Assembly (NCBI RefSeq): GCF_016908395.1
Contig: NZ_JAFBDU010000005.1
Span: 124,001-188,000 of the forward strand
DNA: 64,000 nt
Direction: 5' to 3'
From: Metabacillus crassostreae
Lineage (GTDB): Bacteria > Bacillota > Bacilli > Bacillales > Bacillaceae
Positions 16,465 to 25,703 of this stretch are shown one piece after another (position 1 is the stretch's first letter; each line of letters begins with the position of its first letter). The translations under genes were made by a program, and so were the position numbers. The notes beneath the pieces are model-generated. The model saw only the letters and a program-made list of their open reading frames with translations. It was not told where the DNA came from and searched no databases.

Positions 16465-18408
16465 ATGGAATTTTTCGAACGCTTTGCCATACCTCATCCA
16501 AGTCTTCCGATTTATATAGCAATGGTATCTATTGGACTTACTGTTATAGGAATACTTGCAGGGTTAACGTACTTTAAAAAATGGGGTTATTTATGGCGTG
16601 AATGGTTAACAACTGTAGACCATAAAAAAATCGGTATTATGTATTTACTTTCTGCCTTAGTGATGCTTTTCCGTGGTGGAGTAGATGCGATTATGATGCG
16701 TGCACAGCTTGCTGTTCCTGATAATGTTTTATTAGATTCGCAGCATTATAATGAAATTTTTACAACTCATGGAATTGTTATGATTTTATTTATGGCGATG
16801 CCATTTATCATGTTCTTTATGAACTTTGTTGTTCCATTACAAATTGGAGCACGTGATGTTGCTTTCCCACGATTGAATGCATTGAGCTTTTGGTTGTTCT
16901 TTATGGGTGCAATGTTATTTAATATCTCATTCGTAATTGGTGGTTCTCCTGATGCTGGGTGGACTTCGTATTTCCCACTTGCAGGGAACGAATTTAGTAA
17001 GTCAGTTGGTACGAATTATTATATGATTGCCATTCAGATTGCTGGTATTGGTACATTAATGACAGGTATTAACTTTATTACAACGATCCTTAAAATGAGA
17101 GCACCTGGTATGACGTTAATGAAAATGCCAATGTTCACATGGTCTTCTTTAATTGCTAGTGCAATTATCGTATTTGCTTTCCCTGTCTTAACAGTGGCAC
17201 TTGCAATGGGAACAATGGACAGATTGTTCGGCACGAACTTCTTTACACTTGATAACGGCGGTATGGATATGCTTTGGGCTAATATCTTCTGGGTATGGGG
17301 ACATCCTGAGGTTTATATCTTAATTTTACCTGCGTTTGGTATTTTTAGTGAAATTATATCTACATTCGCCAGACGTAACTTATATGGATACAAATCAATG
17401 GTAGGATCAATGGTTATTATCTCACTTCTATCATTTATCGTTTGGGCTCATCACTTCTTTACAATGGGTCAAGGGGCATTTACAAACAGTATTTTCTCTG
17501 TAACAACTATGGCAATAGCTGTTCCAACAGGTGTTAAGATTTTCAACTGGATACTAACACTTCGCAAAGGAAAAATTACTGTGCCAACACCAATGCTTTA
17601 CTCTTTACTTTTTATTCCTCTATTCACTTTAGGTGGAGTAACAGGAGTAATGCTTGCGATGTCAGCTGCAGATTATCAGTATCATAATACGATGTTCTTA
17701 GTAGCTCACTTCCACAATGTTATTATTCCAGGTGTAGTTTACGCTATGCTTGCAGGATTCACTTACTACTGGCCAAAACTTTTCGGTTTCATGTTAAATG
17801 AGAGAATCGGAAAATGGACAGCATGGTTAATGTCTATAGGATTTATCTTGGCGTTTATCCCAATGTATATTACAGGACTAGATGGTCAAGCACGTCGTAT
17901 GTACACATATTCTGAGTCAACAGGATTTGGTCCACTAAACATGGTTTCATTTGGTGGAGCTACAATAATGGGAATCAGCTTTGTTCTGATTGTTTATAAC
18001 ATCTACTATAGCTTCCGTTATGCATCAAGAGATATTGGTTCAGATCCTTGGAATGCACGTACGCTTGAGTGGGCAACACATACACCTGTTCCAGAATATA
18101 ACTTTGCAATTATTCCAGAAGTTAAGTCTGAAGAAGCATTCTGGGATGCAAAGAAAAAAGGACATGTATTATTTAAAGGTGAATATGAAAAGATTCATAT
18201 GCCTAACAACAGTGGTTTACCGTTTATCTTAAGCTGTATATTCTTTGTTTGGGGCTTCTCATTGGTATTTAGCTTATGGATCCCAGCAATTATTACAACA
18301 ATAGGAATCTTTGTATGTATGACAGTACGTTCATTTGAAAAAGATCATGGACGTTACATCTCTGTGAAAGAGATTGAAGAAACTGAATCAGAATTGCGAG
18401 GTGCGTAA
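16465..18408 (+). CDS. qoxB: Cytochrome aa3 quinol oxidase subunit I
   Basis: This is the catalytic subunit I, 647 aa with about 14 membrane segments. Visible haem and copper ligands are: HGIVM (low-spin haem His), WGHPEVYILILPAFG (CuB His and the cross-linked Tyr), WAHHFFTMG (two CuB His) and VAHFHNVIIPG (haem a3 and a His). It reduces oxygen to water with electrons from menaquinol and pumps protons. It lies 82 nt after qoxA, with GAAAGGAG as ribosome site. Confidence 0.97.
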   Translation: MEFFERFAIPHPSLPIYIAMVSIGLTVIGILAGLTYFKKWGYLWREWLTTVDHKKIGIMYLLSALVMLFRGGVDAIMMRAQLAVPDNVLLDSQHYNEIFTTHGIVMILFMAMPFIMFFMNFVVPLQIGARDVAFPRLNALSFWLFFMGAMLFNISFVIGGSPDAGWTSYFPLAGNEFSKSVGTNYYMIAIQIAGIGTLMTGINFITTILKMRAPGMTLMKMPMFTWSSLIASAIIVFAFPVLTVALAMGTMDRLFGTNFFTLDNGGMDMLWANIFWVWGHPEVYILILPAFGIFSEIISTFARRNLYGYKSMVGSMVIISLLSFIVWAHHFFTMGQGAFTNSIFSVTTMAIAVPTGVKIFNWILTLRKGKITVPTPMLYSLLFIPLFTLGGVTGVMLAMSAADYQYHNTMFLVAHFHNVIIPGVVYAMLAGFTYYWPKLFGFMLNERIGKWTAWLMSIGFILAFIPMYITGLDGQARRMYTYSESTGFGPLNMVSFGGATIMGISFVLIVYNIYYSFRYASRDIGSDPWNARTLEWATHTPVPEYNFAIIPEVKSEEAFWDAKKKGHVLFKGEYEKIHMPNNSGLPFILSCIFFVWGFSLVFSLWIPAIITTIGIFVCMTVRSFEKDHGRYISVKEIEETESELRGA

Positions 18409-18411
18409 TAA

Positions 18412-19008
18412 ATGAAAATAGATAACTCGCTTCCGCTTGAATATAGTACCGAAGAAAATCGGTTAAAGATATTAGGATTTTGGATATTCCTAGGTGCCGA
18501 AATTATGCTGTTTGCAACACTTTTTGCATCATATTTCACACTAGAAGGACGTACTGCAGATGGTCCAACTGCAGCAGAAATATTTCACATTACACCCGTT
18601 TTAATTGAAACACTTTTATTATTAACAAGTAGTTTTACAATAGGGCTAGCCATTCATGCCATGCGACTTGGTAGACAAAAAGCAATGTTAACCTTCTTTG
18701 GAATTACACTTCTTCTTGGGTTAGCTTTCCTAGGAGTCGAAATCTATGAATTTGCTTTATATGTCCACGAAGGTGCAGGATTGCAAACTAGTGCATTCAC
18801 TTCGATTTTATTAACAACATTAGGAACACATGGTGCTCACGTATCACTTGGGTTGTTCTGGGGATTGTTTATTATGATCCAAGTGAAAAAACGTGGATTA
18901 ACACCTGAAACAGCTAACAAATCATTTATTTTCTCACTTTACTGGCATTTCCTAGATGTTGTCTGGATCTTTATCTTTAGCTTCATCTATTTGAAAGGAA
19001 TGATGTAA
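18412..19008 (+). CDS. qoxC: Cytochrome aa3 quinol oxidase subunit III
   Basis: This 198-aa subunit III has about five membrane segments (about 24-42, 62-82, 90-110, 132-154 and 176-197) and motifs such as GFWIFLGAEIMLFATLFA and HGAHVSLGLFW. It starts 3 nt after the qoxB stop. Confidence 0.95.
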   Translation: MKIDNSLPLEYSTEENRLKILGFWIFLGAEIMLFATLFASYFTLEGRTADGPTAAEIFHITPVLIETLLLLTSSFTIGLAIHAMRLGRQKAMLTFFGITLLLGLAFLGVEIYEFALYVHEGAGLQTSAFTSILLTTLGTHGAHVSLGLFWGLFIMIQVKKRGLTPETANKSFIFSLYWHFLDVVWIFIFSFIYLKGMM

Positions 19009-19009
19009 G

Positions 19010-19300
19010 ATGAGAGAGCTATTTCCAATGAAACAAGTCATGGGTTTTGCGTTTTCATTAGCTTTAACTGTCGTTGCACTTGCAGTATATTTCTTAGATA
19101 TGTCATTCGCTTTAGGTATGACAATACTGCTTATCACAGCATTTATCCAAGCTGGTCTTCAACTAGTAGTATTTATGCATGCTGGTGAATCTGAAGATAA
19201 AAATGCGATTTATCTTAATATCTATTATGGAATTTTTATCGCTCTTGTAACAGTATTCGGTACATTACTAATAATGGTATGGGATATGGGCGGATATTAA
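19010..19300 (+). CDS. qoxD: Cytochrome aa3 quinol oxidase subunit IV
   Basis: This 96-aa subunit IV has three membrane segments (about 8-30, 33-53 and 70-92) and the family motif ITAFIQAGLQLVVFMHAGE. It starts one base after the qoxC stop. It is shorter than B. subtilis QoxD, which as I recall ends in a His-rich tail; here the protein stops after WDMGGY and the His-rich tail is on QoxA instead. Confidence 0.93.
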   Translation: MRELFPMKQVMGFAFSLALTVVALAVYFLDMSFALGMTILLITAFIQAGLQLVVFMHAGESEDKNAIYLNIYYGIFIALVTVFGTLLIMVWDMGGY

Positions 19301-19318
19301 TTAAATAGCTGTACAATC

Positions 19319-19357
19319 AAAAAAGGTATGACTCAATTTAAGAGTCATACCTTTTTT
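19319..19357. terminator. Bidirectional terminator between qoxD and ywcE
   Basis: AAGGTATGACTC (19323-19334) and GAGTCATACCTT (19342-19353) form a perfect 12-bp stem with A-run and T-run flanks. Confidence 0.92.
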
Positions 19358-19373
19358 GTATTGTGTAACGTTT

Positions 19374-19640
19374 TTAATAAATATAATCTTTTACTCGTTT
19401 TGAAAAGTGAGACAGATATACGTAAAAACCTGTTCCAAGAGCAGCAAGAACATTTATTGCGAAAATGATACCGAATAATGTGAATTCCAATGTGCCAAAG
19501 CTAGTTGTCATATATAAAGCAAACATGATCCACATTAGTGCTATAACAGGCATTTGAAGGATCGCAAGTTTTTTGTTTTCTTTCCATAGAAATAGTGGTG
19601 TCGCACTTGAAAATAGTAAATAAGCAAAGAATACGTCCAT
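19374..19640 (-). CDS. ywcE: Holin-like spore protein YwcE
   Basis: This 88-aa protein has three hydrophobic segments (about 3-18, 26-46 and 52-76) and a basic C-terminus. It starts MDVFFAYLLFSSATPLFLW, close to what I recall of B. subtilis YwcE (87 aa), a holin-like protein needed for normal spore morphogenesis and germination. In B. subtilis ywcE also lies just after qoxABCD. The ribosome site is AAAGGAGC. Upstream, TTTGTGAAC (19700-19708) resembles a ResD-type word, which is only suggestive. Confidence 0.75.
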   Translation of the reverse strand: MDVFFAYLLFSSATPLFLWKENKKLAILQMPVIALMWIMFALYMTTSFGTLEFTLFGIIFAINVLAALGTGFYVYLSHFSKRVKDYIY

Positions 19641-19952
19641 TTTGTATCAGCTCCTTTAAAATGTTGACGCTTTCAGTTTTGTGTCTAAAAAAAGAATGTT
19701 TTGTGAACATTTTGTTACAATTAATATAACATAGGACAAGCTAATAAATAAAGTAAAATGTGAATGATTTTAAAAAGAATTTGGAATGTTAAGTAATATA
19801 CATTGACTATATAAATTTGTTTGAGTATAAGTGAAGATGGAGTATTTAAAAAATAATATTTAGTAGTGTTACGTTTTATTTAACCTTTTAGTGGGCTTTT
19901 TAAACTTTACACATTAATTCCTAAGTAAACCAAGAAATAAATCTTAAGATTA

Positions 19953-20013
19953 TGAACAGGTTTCAGGAATAAATTATATACTTGATGTAAAAATCAACCG
20001 GTAATTTTTACAT
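19953..20013 (+). promoter_or_regulatory. Promoter and operator-like palindrome before niaP
   Basis: TGAACA (19953-19958), an 18-bp spacer and TATACT (19977-19982) form a possible SigA promoter. It runs into a perfect inverted repeat, ATGTAAAAAT (19985-19994) and ATTTTTACAT (20004-20013), with a 9-nt spacer, so a bound repressor would cover the start site. In B. subtilis niaP is repressed by NiaR, but I could not match a NiaR consensus with certainty. The rest of the 430-base gap (19641-20070) shows no gene. Confidence 0.5.
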
Positions 20014-20070
20014 GTGTGGCAATAAAGTGAACACCACTATTTGAGGCTCTACTAGTGAAAGGTGGTCGAA

Positions 20071-21279
20071 ATGGTAAAAACTCAAGAATTATCTCGAAGA
20101 AAATTACTAGGTATCGCAGGCCTTGGATGGATGTTTGATGCAATGGACGTTGGGATTCTATCATTCATTATTGCAGCTCTGCAGAAGGATTGGAATTTAA
20201 CAACATCTCAGATGGGCTGGATAGGTAGTGTAAATTCAATTGGTATGGCTGTAGGTGCTCTAGTATTTGGTTTGATGGCTGATAAAGTCGGTCGTAAAAA
20301 TGTCTTCATTATTACATTACTTTTATTCTCAGTAGGTAGTGGTATTTCTGCTTTTGTTACATCTTTAACACTCTTTCTTATCCTCCGCTTTTTTATCGGT
20401 GCTGGATTAGGTGGGGAGCTTCCTGTAGCATCAACACTTGTTTCAGAGAGTGTACCTGCTAATGAAAGAGGAAAGGTTGTTGTTTTATTAGAAAGCTTCT
20501 GGGCGGCTGGTTGGCTACTTGCGGCACTTATTTCATATTTTGTCATTCCGAGCTATGGATGGCAGGCAGCATTACTATTAAGTGCCCTACCTGCATTTTA
20601 TGCTTTATATTTAAGACTGAAATTACCAGACTCTCCTAGATTCCAAGCAGTAAGTGTATCTAAACAAAAAGAGTCTTCATGGATGAAAATATCAAAGGTT
20701 TGGAAAAAGCCTTACACAAAACAAACAACAATGTTATGGATTTTATGGTTTTGTATTGTTTTCTCTTATTACGGAATGTTTTTATGGCTACCAAGTGTAA
20801 TGGTTATGAAGGGCTTTAGCTTAATTAAAAGCTTTCAATATGTGTTGATCATGACACTTGCTCAATTACCTGGTTACTTCACTGCTGCTTATTTCATTGA
20901 ACGTGCCGGACGTAAATTTGTGCTTGTTACCTTCTTAATCGGAACTGCAGTTAGTGCATATTTCTTTGGAAATGCCGATTCTCTACCTTTATTATTAACA
21001 TCAGGAATTTTCCTTTCCTTCTTTAACTTAGGTGCATGGGGTGGATTATATGCATATACACCAGAGCATTATCCGACAGAAATTCGCGGAACAGGTGCTG
21101 GTTTAGCCGCTTCATTTGGAAGAATTGGTGGAATACTTGGCCCACTATTAGTTGGATATTTAGTAGCTGCAGATGTATCGATTAATGCGATATTCTTAAT
21201 ATTTGCTATCGCAATATTTATCGGAGCTATGGCTGTACTGTTCTTAGGAGAAGAAACAAAACAGAGGGAATTGGCATAA
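20071..21279 (+). CDS. niaP: MFS transporter, NiaP (nicotinate) type
   Basis: This 402-aa major facilitator has 12 predicted helices. It matches what I recall of B. subtilis NiaP/YceI closely, for example RRKLLGIAGLGWMFDAMDVG at the N-terminus, GRKNVFIITLLLFSVGSG, GLGGELPVASTLVSESVPA and YTPEHYPTEIRGTGAG. NiaP imports nicotinate for NAD synthesis. The ATG at 20071 is chosen over a GTG at 20062 that lies inside the ribosome site AAAGGTGG. A terminator follows at 21289. Confidence 0.85.
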   Translation: MVKTQELSRRKLLGIAGLGWMFDAMDVGILSFIIAALQKDWNLTTSQMGWIGSVNSIGMAVGALVFGLMADKVGRKNVFIITLLLFSVGSGISAFVTSLTLFLILRFFIGAGLGGELPVASTLVSESVPANERGKVVVLLESFWAAGWLLAALISYFVIPSYGWQAALLLSALPAFYALYLRLKLPDSPRFQAVSVSKQKESSWMKISKVWKKPYTKQTTMLWILWFCIVFSYYGMFLWLPSVMVMKGFSLIKSFQYVLIMTLAQLPGYFTAAYFIERAGRKFVLVTFLIGTAVSAYFFGNADSLPLLLTSGIFLSFFNLGAWGGLYAYTPEHYPTEIRGTGAGLAASFGRIGGILGPLLVGYLVAADVSINAIFLIFAIAIFIGAMAVLFLGEETKQRELA

Positions 21280-21288
21280 ATACGATTA

Positions 21289-21319
21289 AAAGAGGTTAGT
21301 TAACGCTAATCTCTTTTTT
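21289..21319 (+). terminator. Terminator of niaP
   Basis: AGAGGTTAG (21291-21299) pairs with CTAATCTCT (21306-21314, one G-U pair), then a T-run. Confidence 0.8.
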
Positions 21320-21430
21320 GTAGATTTGAAAATTCTCCATATAATACCTAGGATAAGTTTTAAACAAATGCTACTCTTTCATAATTTGTATAAGCTATAA
21401 TGAATTATGAAAGAAAAGTAGGTGAAGTAA

Positions 21431-22957
21431 ATGACCTTGCGAAAAAAACTATTATTTGCCTCTATAGGTATTATTACCTTTTTTATGATCATCATTATGG
21501 TTATTGGTGGGATGATTACAAGTAAAATTCATTCCATTTATGAACGAGAACAAGTAACAAAACAAATGAATCAAACTCAAAATTTGATCAAAAATGAAAT
21601 AGATGATTTAAATCAATTAAATTTAGATTACGCAGCATGGGTTGATACATCAAAGTTTATCCAAGATGAAAATTCTGAATATATTGAATCAAACTTCACA
21701 GAAGAAACCTTTGAACAAAACCGCATTGATCAGGTTCTATTTTTGAATCAAAGAGGTCAATTTGTATATAGTAGTAGGTTGAATCCTACTGGAGAATTAG
21801 CTCAGAATGTTGCAGAACCAGAATGGCTAGATCTTTATCATTTAAAAAAGCCTCTCTCCCCAGATGAAAGGATTAGTGGAGTTATCCAAACAAGTGAGGG
21901 GATAACCTTAATTTCTTCTCATCCTATATTAAATAGTCATTATGAGGGTCCATCAAAAGGAACTCTTATATTTACAAGGGAATTTGATCAGGAGTTAATT
22001 AATGAAATAGGTGATACGATTGAATTAGAGCTTTCACTTTTTCAAAATATCCCAAAAGAATTGAATTCATTACAGCTAAAGAAGCTAGGTGCGGATGACT
22101 TATACATTCATGAGCTAAATGATACTGAAATAGCTGGATATAGCACACTTTCTGATTTACTAGGAAATCAAATCAGTTATGTTGAGGTTAAAAGCGAGCG
22201 AACCATTTATAAAAATGGTAGACTTTTAGTTTTATTAAACCTCATCTCTCTTTTAGTATTAGTTACGATCATATGTACGGTAATTTATTATACTTTTGAC
22301 AAAATATTTGCTTCTAGAATTATAAGGTTAAAGCAAAGTGTTATCGGAGTTCGTTCATGTAAGAAATTAGGGAACCGTGTTGGCAAGCATGGCGAAGATG
22401 AAATTGGTGATCTTGCCAATCAAATAAATGAAATGCTAGATGCTCTTGAAACCTATAGTGAAAAGTGGAAACAAAGAGCAAATTATGATTCACTTACAAA
22501 TCTTCCTAACCGAGAATTTTTAACACAATTGATCACAGAAGAAATGACTAAAAAGGGAAATTTCTCTGTTTTCTTCATGGATTTAGATGGATTTAAGGAT
22601 GTTAATGATACGTATGGACATGAAACAGGAGATAAATTACTACAAGTAGTTTCAGAGCGTTTAAAGAATGTTGTTCGTTCAGGTGATGCGGTCTCAAGAC
22701 TAGGTGGAGATGAATTTGTTTTGTTAATCAAAAAAGCGAGTGATCAACAAATCATTATTGACTTAGCTGAAAGAATAGTCGAAGTAGTCAGTGAGCCTTT
22801 CCATATCAATAGCTCTGTCATTAATGTTTCAGCAAGCATTGGAATTGCTACGTATCCACAGCATGGAGCAGATTATCGATCATTAGTTAAGAATGCAGAT
22901 GAAGCTATGTACAAAGCAAAAAGAAATGGTAAAAATAATTATTATATATTGAATTAA
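21431..22957 (+). CDS. Membrane diguanylate cyclase (CHASE4-HAMP-GGDEF)
   Basis: This 508-aa protein has a signal/transmembrane segment (9-31), an extracytoplasmic CHASE4-like sensor (about 35-240; LDYAAWVDTSKF pattern), a second transmembrane segment (about 259-282), a HAMP linker and a C-terminal GGDEF domain (about 340-508). The active-site GGDEF is intact (425-429), and an RxxD inhibitory site (RSGD, 416-419) lies exactly five residues before it, so product-inhibited c-di-GMP synthesis is expected. There is no EAL domain and no effector next to it. The ATG has a weak TAGGTGAAG site. Confidence 0.9.
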   Translation: MTLRKKLLFASIGIITFFMIIIMVIGGMITSKIHSIYEREQVTKQMNQTQNLIKNEIDDLNQLNLDYAAWVDTSKFIQDENSEYIESNFTEETFEQNRIDQVLFLNQRGQFVYSSRLNPTGELAQNVAEPEWLDLYHLKKPLSPDERISGVIQTSEGITLISSHPILNSHYEGPSKGTLIFTREFDQELINEIGDTIELELSLFQNIPKELNSLQLKKLGADDLYIHELNDTEIAGYSTLSDLLGNQISYVEVKSERTIYKNGRLLVLLNLISLLVLVTIICTVIYYTFDKIFASRIIRLKQSVIGVRSCKKLGNRVGKHGEDEIGDLANQINEMLDALETYSEKWKQRANYDSLTNLPNREFLTQLITEEMTKKGNFSVFFMDLDGFKDVNDTYGHETGDKLLQVVSERLKNVVRSGDAVSRLGGDEFVLLIKKASDQQIIIDLAERIVEVVSEPFHINSSVINVSASIGIATYPQHGADYRSLVKNADEAMYKAKRNGKNNYYILN

Positions 22958-22976
22958 GCTTATGATAAAACATAAT

Positions 22977-23311
22977 GAGGCTGGGACATATGTATTTAAG
23001 CTAATGATAAACCCGAATTATAAGGTGATAATTAACTATTCGCCTAATAGTTCGGGTTTTTATTTTCATCTTTAATAGACTTTTTGATTTTGTATACTAT
23101 TTTTAAGAACTTAGTGAAATGGAGCGGAAGACACTAGGGCACCTACGGGAATAGAGGAAGGGCTGAGACCCTGGAGGCCTGAGTAGGCTCAGCTTCCTCC
23201 TCGGCGAATAGAGTGTCTGCAGCGCAATGGAACGAGCTTGTTTCTTTCAGCTTAACTGAATTTAGATTTATTCATCTTTTTGTATGACTTCTTTAATTTT
23301 GTCCCAGCCCC
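22977..23311. repeat. Composite dispersed repeat R1, copy B (full length)
   Basis: A 335-bp copy of the element at 2210-2564. It starts GAGGCTGGGACAT and ends TGTCCCAGCCCC, so the terminal inverted repeat is clearer here. The hairpin CCCGAATTATAAGGTGA with TCGCCTAATAGTTCGGG lies near the left end, and the GC-rich core (about 23112-23235) contains CTCAGCTTCCTCCTC. It fills the gap between the diguanylate cyclase gene and the permease pair. Confidence 0.85.
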
Positions 23312-23389
23312 TTTTACATTATTCAAATAGTAGAATAATATATAAATAGAAATAAATAATTGGGAGGAATTAACATAGGAGGTGTAAGG

Positions 23390-24262
23390 GTGAAAAAGCT
23401 TGGTGGTATGATTGGTCAATTTATTGCTGCTTGTATAGGAATTGTTATATTTGGTGCAATACCTTCGTTGTTTTTCACTGTTGGTACAGAAGAAGGTCCT
23501 TTAGCCATGTTTTTTAAGACAGTAAAAAGTATATTGTATAGCTTAGTTCATTATGACGAACTTACTATCATGATGAGAGGAACAGAATATAAGCTTTATC
23601 CACTTATTTTAGAAGGTGCATTATATTCACTAACGCTGATCTTAGGTGCCTTGATTTTAGCGTACATAACATCGATATTATTAACGATCGGTACCATGCA
23701 GTTTCCTAAATGGCTAAGAGAGAAAATAAATTTTTTCATTTTGTTTCTTGAATCTCTGCCAGATATATTAGTCGTTTTAGTCCTGCAGTTAGTAATTGTC
23801 GTTCTTTATAAGAAAACAGATATCCTTCTGATGAAGGTTGTAACAGTTGGTGATAGTCAGGCCTTCTTATTACCTATCATCTGTTTAGCCCTTTTGCCTA
23901 CCATTCAGCTTTATCGTATAACAGTTCATCTTTTTGAGGAGGAGCTTTTTAAGGATTATGTTTTACTAGGAAGGGCAAAAGGATTGCATCATACTTTTTT
24001 ATTAGTTGTTCATGTGTTTAGAAATACCGCAATTTCTCTATTTTTTAATTTAAAAAACACAATCTGGTTTATGCTATCAACCTTAGTTGTTGTTGAGCTG
24101 TTATTTGGAATATTTGGAATTACCTATTACTTGACAACATATATGGCTCCAGAAGTATTCACCTTTATATTATTATTTTTATTTGTACCAATTTTTATTT
24201 TTTATCATATCGTCAAAATGGTCATTGAAAGAACAATTAAAGGAGGAGAAACAGTGGCATGA
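23390..24262 (+). CDS. DppB-type ABC transporter permease (orphan)
   Basis: This 290-aa membrane protein has about six helices and a cytoplasmic EAA loop, seen as FEEELFKDYVLLGRAKGL followed by HVFRNTAI, so it can dock an ATPase. It belongs to the BPD_transp_1 superfamily, peptide/nickel type. GTG 23390 is chosen because AGGAGG (23377-23382) lies 7 nt before it; a TTG ten codons earlier would precede that site. It overlaps the next permease gene by 4 nt. No ATPase or substrate-binding gene is adjacent. Confidence 0.82.
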   Translation: MKKLGGMIGQFIAACIGIVIFGAIPSLFFTVGTEEGPLAMFFKTVKSILYSLVHYDELTIMMRGTEYKLYPLILEGALYSLTLILGALILAYITSILLTIGTMQFPKWLREKINFFILFLESLPDILVVLVLQLVIVVLYKKTDILLMKVVTVGDSQAFLLPIICLALLPTIQLYRITVHLFEEELFKDYVLLGRAKGLHHTFLLVVHVFRNTAISLFFNLKNTIWFMLSTLVVVELLFGIFGITYYLTTYMAPEVFTFILLFLFVPIFIFYHIVKMVIERTIKGGETVA

Positions 24263-25278
24263 TTAAATTATTTAAAAATCCTCTCTTTTTAATTGGGTTC
24301 GTGTTTATAGTTGGATTAGTCACAGTTAGTTTTATTTATTCTCATATAGTGAATAACGAAGTAAAGCAGATTTACCATATTTATGGTGAAGATAATGAAT
24401 TAGTAGATTCAGCACCTATTGCTCCTAGGAAAGAAGCTTTGTTAGGAACGGATAAGCTTGGGTATGACATGTTAAGTAAGGTCTTAATCGGGGCAAAATT
24501 CACAATACTCGCAGCACTCATCATTGCTATACTAAGAATGGTCATTTCGGTGCCAATTGGATTGATAGTAGGAACATATTTCTCAAAAACAAAAAAATAT
24601 TTAAATAGTTTAGTGGATGCTTTTCACTTTATTCCACTAACAATTATCGCTCTATATTTATTACATCCAGTTCTCTATATGCGACCAGAAGGCTTTGCAT
24701 ATTCTCTCACAGAACGAATGGGAATCGAAATTCTTGTATTAGCTATACTAACTGTGCCGATTTTATCTGTACTTATTGGTAATGAAGCAGGAGAGCTATT
24801 AAAATCTGAATATGTTATCAGTGCTAAAACATTAGGGGGATCTAACCTACATATAATGTTAAAGCACATTATTCCGATTATGAAGGATCGATTCTTCATC
24901 CTATTTGGACAGCAGTTTGTCCAAACCTTGATCGTTATGGCGCATTTAGGATTATTTAATTTATACTTTGGTGGGACGCTAGTGTCATTTGATCAGATGG
25001 GTACTGATCCACCTCAATCTATGACTAATGAATGGTCAGGACTAATTGGCGGGACAAAAATTTTCCTGCAATGGGCACCGTGGATTCCGTTAACTCCAAT
25101 CATTTGCTTTGCCTTAACAATATTGGCAGTTTCATTTATGGTAGAGGGATTTTCTAGAGTAACAACAGGAAGACCTGTTTATTTTAAGAAAAGAAAAAAA
25201 TTTAATGAAGATCAAATGAATAAAATGGACATAGAAAGTAGAAGTGATCAGTTCAAACTCTTGAACAAATCATCTTAA
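24259..25278 (+). CDS. DppC-type ABC transporter permease (orphan)
   Basis: This 339-aa partner permease shows the typical peptide-permease entry motif LLGTDKLGYDMLSKVLIGAK and then five helices. Its EAA loop is EAGELLKSEYVISAKTLGGS followed by HIIPIM. The C-terminal tail (about 305-339) is charged. It is coupled to the upstream gene (ATGA overlap). Without a binding protein or ATPase nearby, it must use components encoded elsewhere. The substrate is unknown; peptides or nickel are the family's usual cargo. Confidence 0.82.
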   Translation: MIKLFKNPLFLIGFVFIVGLVTVSFIYSHIVNNEVKQIYHIYGEDNELVDSAPIAPRKEALLGTDKLGYDMLSKVLIGAKFTILAALIIAILRMVISVPIGLIVGTYFSKTKKYLNSLVDAFHFIPLTIIALYLLHPVLYMRPEGFAYSLTERMGIEILVLAILTVPILSVLIGNEAGELLKSEYVISAKTLGGSNLHIMLKHIIPIMKDRFFILFGQQFVQTLIVMAHLGLFNLYFGGTLVSFDQMGTDPPQSMTNEWSGLIGGTKIFLQWAPWIPLTPIICFALTILAVSFMVEGFSRVTTGRPVYFKKRKKFNEDQMNKMDIESRSDQFKLLNKSS

Positions 25279-25292
25279 TGAGGATTATCTTA

Positions 25293-25332
25293 GTAGGTGA
25301 TTTTAATGTTTTTTAATAGCACAATCACCTAC
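25293..25332. terminator. Terminator between the permease and Spo0E-like genes
   Basis: GTAGGTGATT (25293-25302) and AATCACCTAC (25323-25332) are perfect 10-bp arms around a 20-nt loop, followed by a T-rich run. It overlaps the end of the minus-strand Spo0E-like gene and can serve both. Confidence 0.7.
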
Positions 25333-25492
25333 ATTTTATTTTCTGATATCTGTTCAGAAGAACGTCAAGAGCTTGGCTGCATTTAATGGTTTCAGGGTGT
25401 TCAATCCCTTTATGCTCTGCAGTTGAAATCATTTCCATTCTAAGTAATGAAATTTCTGCCTCCAATTTATAAATGGGGAGCTCTATTTTCAT
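25325..25492 (-). CDS. Spo0E-like aspartyl-phosphate phosphatase
   Basis: The minus strand carries an ATG at 25492 with ribosome site AAGGAGAG and a 55-codon frame. The protein has the Spo0E family pattern: a first helix (LEAEISLLRMEMISTAEHKG, 10-29) and a second helix with the signature CSQALDVLLNRYQ (38-50). Spo0E proteins remove phosphate from Spo0A~P and delay sporulation. The S-Q-x-L-D core is present. Which regulator it acts on (Spo0A or another) cannot be told from sequence. It is convergent with the permease operon and divergent from the beta-propeller gene. Confidence 0.82.
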   Translation of the reverse strand: MKIELPIYKLEAEISLLRMEMISTAEHKGIEHPETIKCSQALDVLLNRYQKIKCR

Positions 25493-25703
25493 TGTTAATA
25501 CTCTCCTTAAGATAAATTTTTGATAGGAATTCGGTTTCTGCTAGTTAGGTATATATTAAAACAAATTATATAAAGATATAACATTTTCGACAATTGTTAT
25601 CATAATATGACAGTGTTTTTAGGCTATAGCATTGTGGTGTAAGAGTTTTTGACATGCTACTAGTATAGCATCACTTCCACCTTAAACAAGGAGATGATAT
25701 TTT

